A DNA stretch of 64,000 nt, taken from positions 1 to 64,000 of the forward strand of contig NZ_JAVLBN010000007.1 in the NCBI RefSeq assembly GCF_031581065.1. Direction: 5' to 3'. The first letter of the stretch is position 1. Every line of letters begins with the position of its first letter. The notes beneath the pieces are model-generated. The model did not search any database and had not been told where the DNA came from. It saw nothing but the letters and a program-made list of their open reading frames with translations. This DNA comes from Salibacter sp031581065 (GTDB lineage Bacteria; Bacteroidota; Bacteroidia; Flavobacteriales_G; Salibacteraceae). The position numbers and the translations under genes are program-made. Below are positions 63,330 through 64,000 of the stretch, piece after piece.

Positions 63330-63834
63330 TGATCAATTTTATAATTTTCTCGCGATCGTCTTTATTGGTTACAAATGAAGAAGATTCTTCTCCAACATAA
63401 AAATGATTGACATTTGATTGATCGGGATAGACTTCCAGGAATGCGCTATTGGTGAACTCAAATTGTGTTGAGGCATTGAATTCGAGTATTTCAAAATAGC
63501 ACCAAACAGCATCCATGTTGTACTCGGCTCCTACCCATTTCATTGTTAGTTGAGTATTGTCCTGACTCACTCTAACAGTTTTACTCAAATAGTCGTAAAT
63601 ATATCGATCGGCATTGGGTATTTGGTCATCTGTTGCCAGGTTCCAGCTAGATTCTCCGTTTCGTGTTGTGAGTGCTAATTCAAGGTCATCAGTAAATAGT
63701 TTGATTGCGCATTCGAGGGTATTTCGCTCGGCATTGTAACGCCATTCAGCTACGGAGATGTGAATAGGATGATCGCTTTCGGCTCTGACCGAAACAGATG
63801 ATAAAGCGATTAAAATGACCAGTATTATTCTCAT
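63322..63834 (-). CDS. DUF6702-like secreted protein
   Basis: About 170 residues, start set at 63834 (MRIILVILIALSSVSVRAE, a signal peptide); an ATG at 63852 would add six residues. The mature part starts HPIHISVAEWRYNAERNTLECAIKLFTDDLELAL, the usual opening of DUF6702 proteins, and contains a beta-rich domain of unknown function. First gene of the DUF6702-HupE-M1 operon. A dispersed word at 63781 encodes the last part of the signal peptide. Confidence 0.8.
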   Translation of the reverse strand: MRIILVILIALSSVSVRAESDHPIHISVAEWRYNAERNTLECAIKLFTDDLELALTTRNGESSWNLATDDQIPNADRYIYDYLSKTVRVSQDNTQLTMKWVGAEYNMDAVWCYFEILEFNASTQFEFTNSAFLEVYPDQSNVNHFYVGEESSSFVTNKDDREKIIKLINE

Positions 63835-63907
63835 TTTTTGCGAAAGTAACAATTCTCACACTTCGTTTTTGCAACACTGTTTCATTTTATTGTACATTTG
63901 CATCGAA

Positions 63908-64000
63908 ATGAGAAACTGGTTGAAAAGTAGCGATTCTGTTGGGATTATAGCGTCAGTTGTTTGTCTTTTACACTGCCTGATGCTTCCTGTATTGATTTTG
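63908..64000 (+). CDS. MerC-like membrane protein, N-terminal fragment
   Basis: Thirty-one codons are present before the window ends. GIIASVVCLLHCLMLPVLIL has the CxxHC and following Pro characteristic of the MerC domain, a small membrane protein family that in mercury operons transports Hg(II). Only this first helix is visible, so the call rests on that motif alone. It is divergent from the DUF6702 operon, with 73 nt between the starts. Confidence 0.65.
   Translation, partial: MRNWLKSSDSVGIIASVVCLLHCLMLPVLIL

Larger units (their letters stand above)
1088..63790. repeat. Dispersed 10-bp word GGTCAGADCC, 37 copies
   Basis: Hand scan of both strands found 37 exact copies. Forward copies start at 3820, 6105, 11010, 12984, 20003, 22389, 25207, 27938, 29668, 32443, 40634, 43782, 45258, 51343, 53727, 55023 and 56462. 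Reverse copies (GGHTCTGACC) start at 1088, 4326, 5888, 6578, 8302, 10053, 11567, 15811, 20908, 23250, 33576, 38516, 44486, 51639, 53521, 55352, 57453, 58499, 62703 and 63781. The variable base is G 15 times, T 14, A 8 and C never. The base before the word is C in 24 copies and T in 11, usually after T/A-rich bases. Thirty-six copies lie inside genes and one in a 13-nt gap. Function is unknown; an uptake-type signal is the leading inference. Confidence 0.93.

Noticed and set aside
1088..63790. The dispersed word as a Chi or KOPS-like polar motif
   Set aside because: Such motifs are strongly biased to one strand of a replichore; here the split is 17 to 20.
1088..63790. The dispersed word as a REP or mobile element remnant
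   Set aside because: Copies are single, have unrelated flanks, lie inside conserved protein-coding sequence and show no hairpin or target duplication.
1088..63790. The dispersed word as a restriction site
   Set aside because: Restriction sites tend to be avoided rather than enriched about a hundredfold, and the word is non-palindromic; a methylation role cannot be excluded but is not indicated.

Overview
The window is a 64 kb stretch of a Bacteroidota chromosome, most like Flavobacteriales. The evidence is type IX secretion (T9SS) C-terminal sorting domains of types A and B, a PorP/SprF-family barrel, many signal peptides ending in AQ or FGQ, TAnnTTTG promoter-like boxes, POT peptide transporters next to a dipeptidyl peptidase IV, and HupE/DUF6702-type genes beside an M1 peptidase. 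I could not name a genus. No rRNA, tRNA, CRISPR array, prophage or classical insertion sequence was seen. Both ends cut through genes.

Layout. 0-5.3 kb holds envelope and housekeeping genes (beta-barrel, M23/LysM peptidase, SRPBCC, CPBP protease, GH3 enzyme, small DMT transporter). 5.4-13.2 kb is a T9SS adhesin unit: a 1511-residue PKD protein with a type B sorting domain, PorP/SprF, and a TPR/PD40/OmpA lipid-independent envelope protein. 13.3-13.9 kb is a REP-associated transposase whose own reading frame carries its REP hairpin and a 15-bp tandem repeat. 14.0-18.0 kb is an arsenic operon (arsR, arsM, arsC-like, acr3, arsO-like). 18.0-25.8 kb has a RimK/RimB-like pair, a T9SS cargo, a choice-of-anchor-L/OmpA protein, a universal stress protein and a sensor protein without an ATPase domain. 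25.9-31.7 kb is a peptide utilisation block (DPP IV plus two POT transporters). 31.8-39.1 kb has two thioredoxin-like proteins, a MORN protein, small lipoproteins and a serine hydrolase. 39.2-41.6 kb is an MBOAT/SGNH O-acylation pair. 41.6-47.7 kb has a desaturase, endonuclease III, a lipid kinase divergent from an App1-type phosphatase, and Mn-type superoxide dismutase. 47.7-54.6 kb is a heavy-metal efflux operon (DUF6660-like, CzcA-TolC fusion, adaptor, CDF). 54.7-58.9 kb is sbcD-sbcC, with an apparent one-base frameshift near the end of sbcD. 58.9-60.2 kb has two toxin-antitoxin-like pairs, the second between inverted REP palindromes. 60.3-63.9 kb is the M1 peptidase/HupE/DUF6702 operon, and a MerC-like gene begins at the right edge.

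The most striking signal is not a gene. A 10-bp word, GGTCAGADCC (D = A, G or T; reverse complement GGHTCTGACC), occurs 37 times by hand count, about once per 1.7 kb, where chance predicts well under one. It is balanced between strands (17 forward, 20 reverse), sits almost entirely inside genes of unrelated function, and uses all five codon phases that do not create a stop. It is usually preceded by a pyrimidine in a T/A-rich context. This is the signature of a DNA-level signal with the density and symmetry of the DNA uptake sequences of Neisseria and Haemophilus. I know of none described in Bacteroidota, so the uptake role is an inference; the enrichment itself is directly visible.
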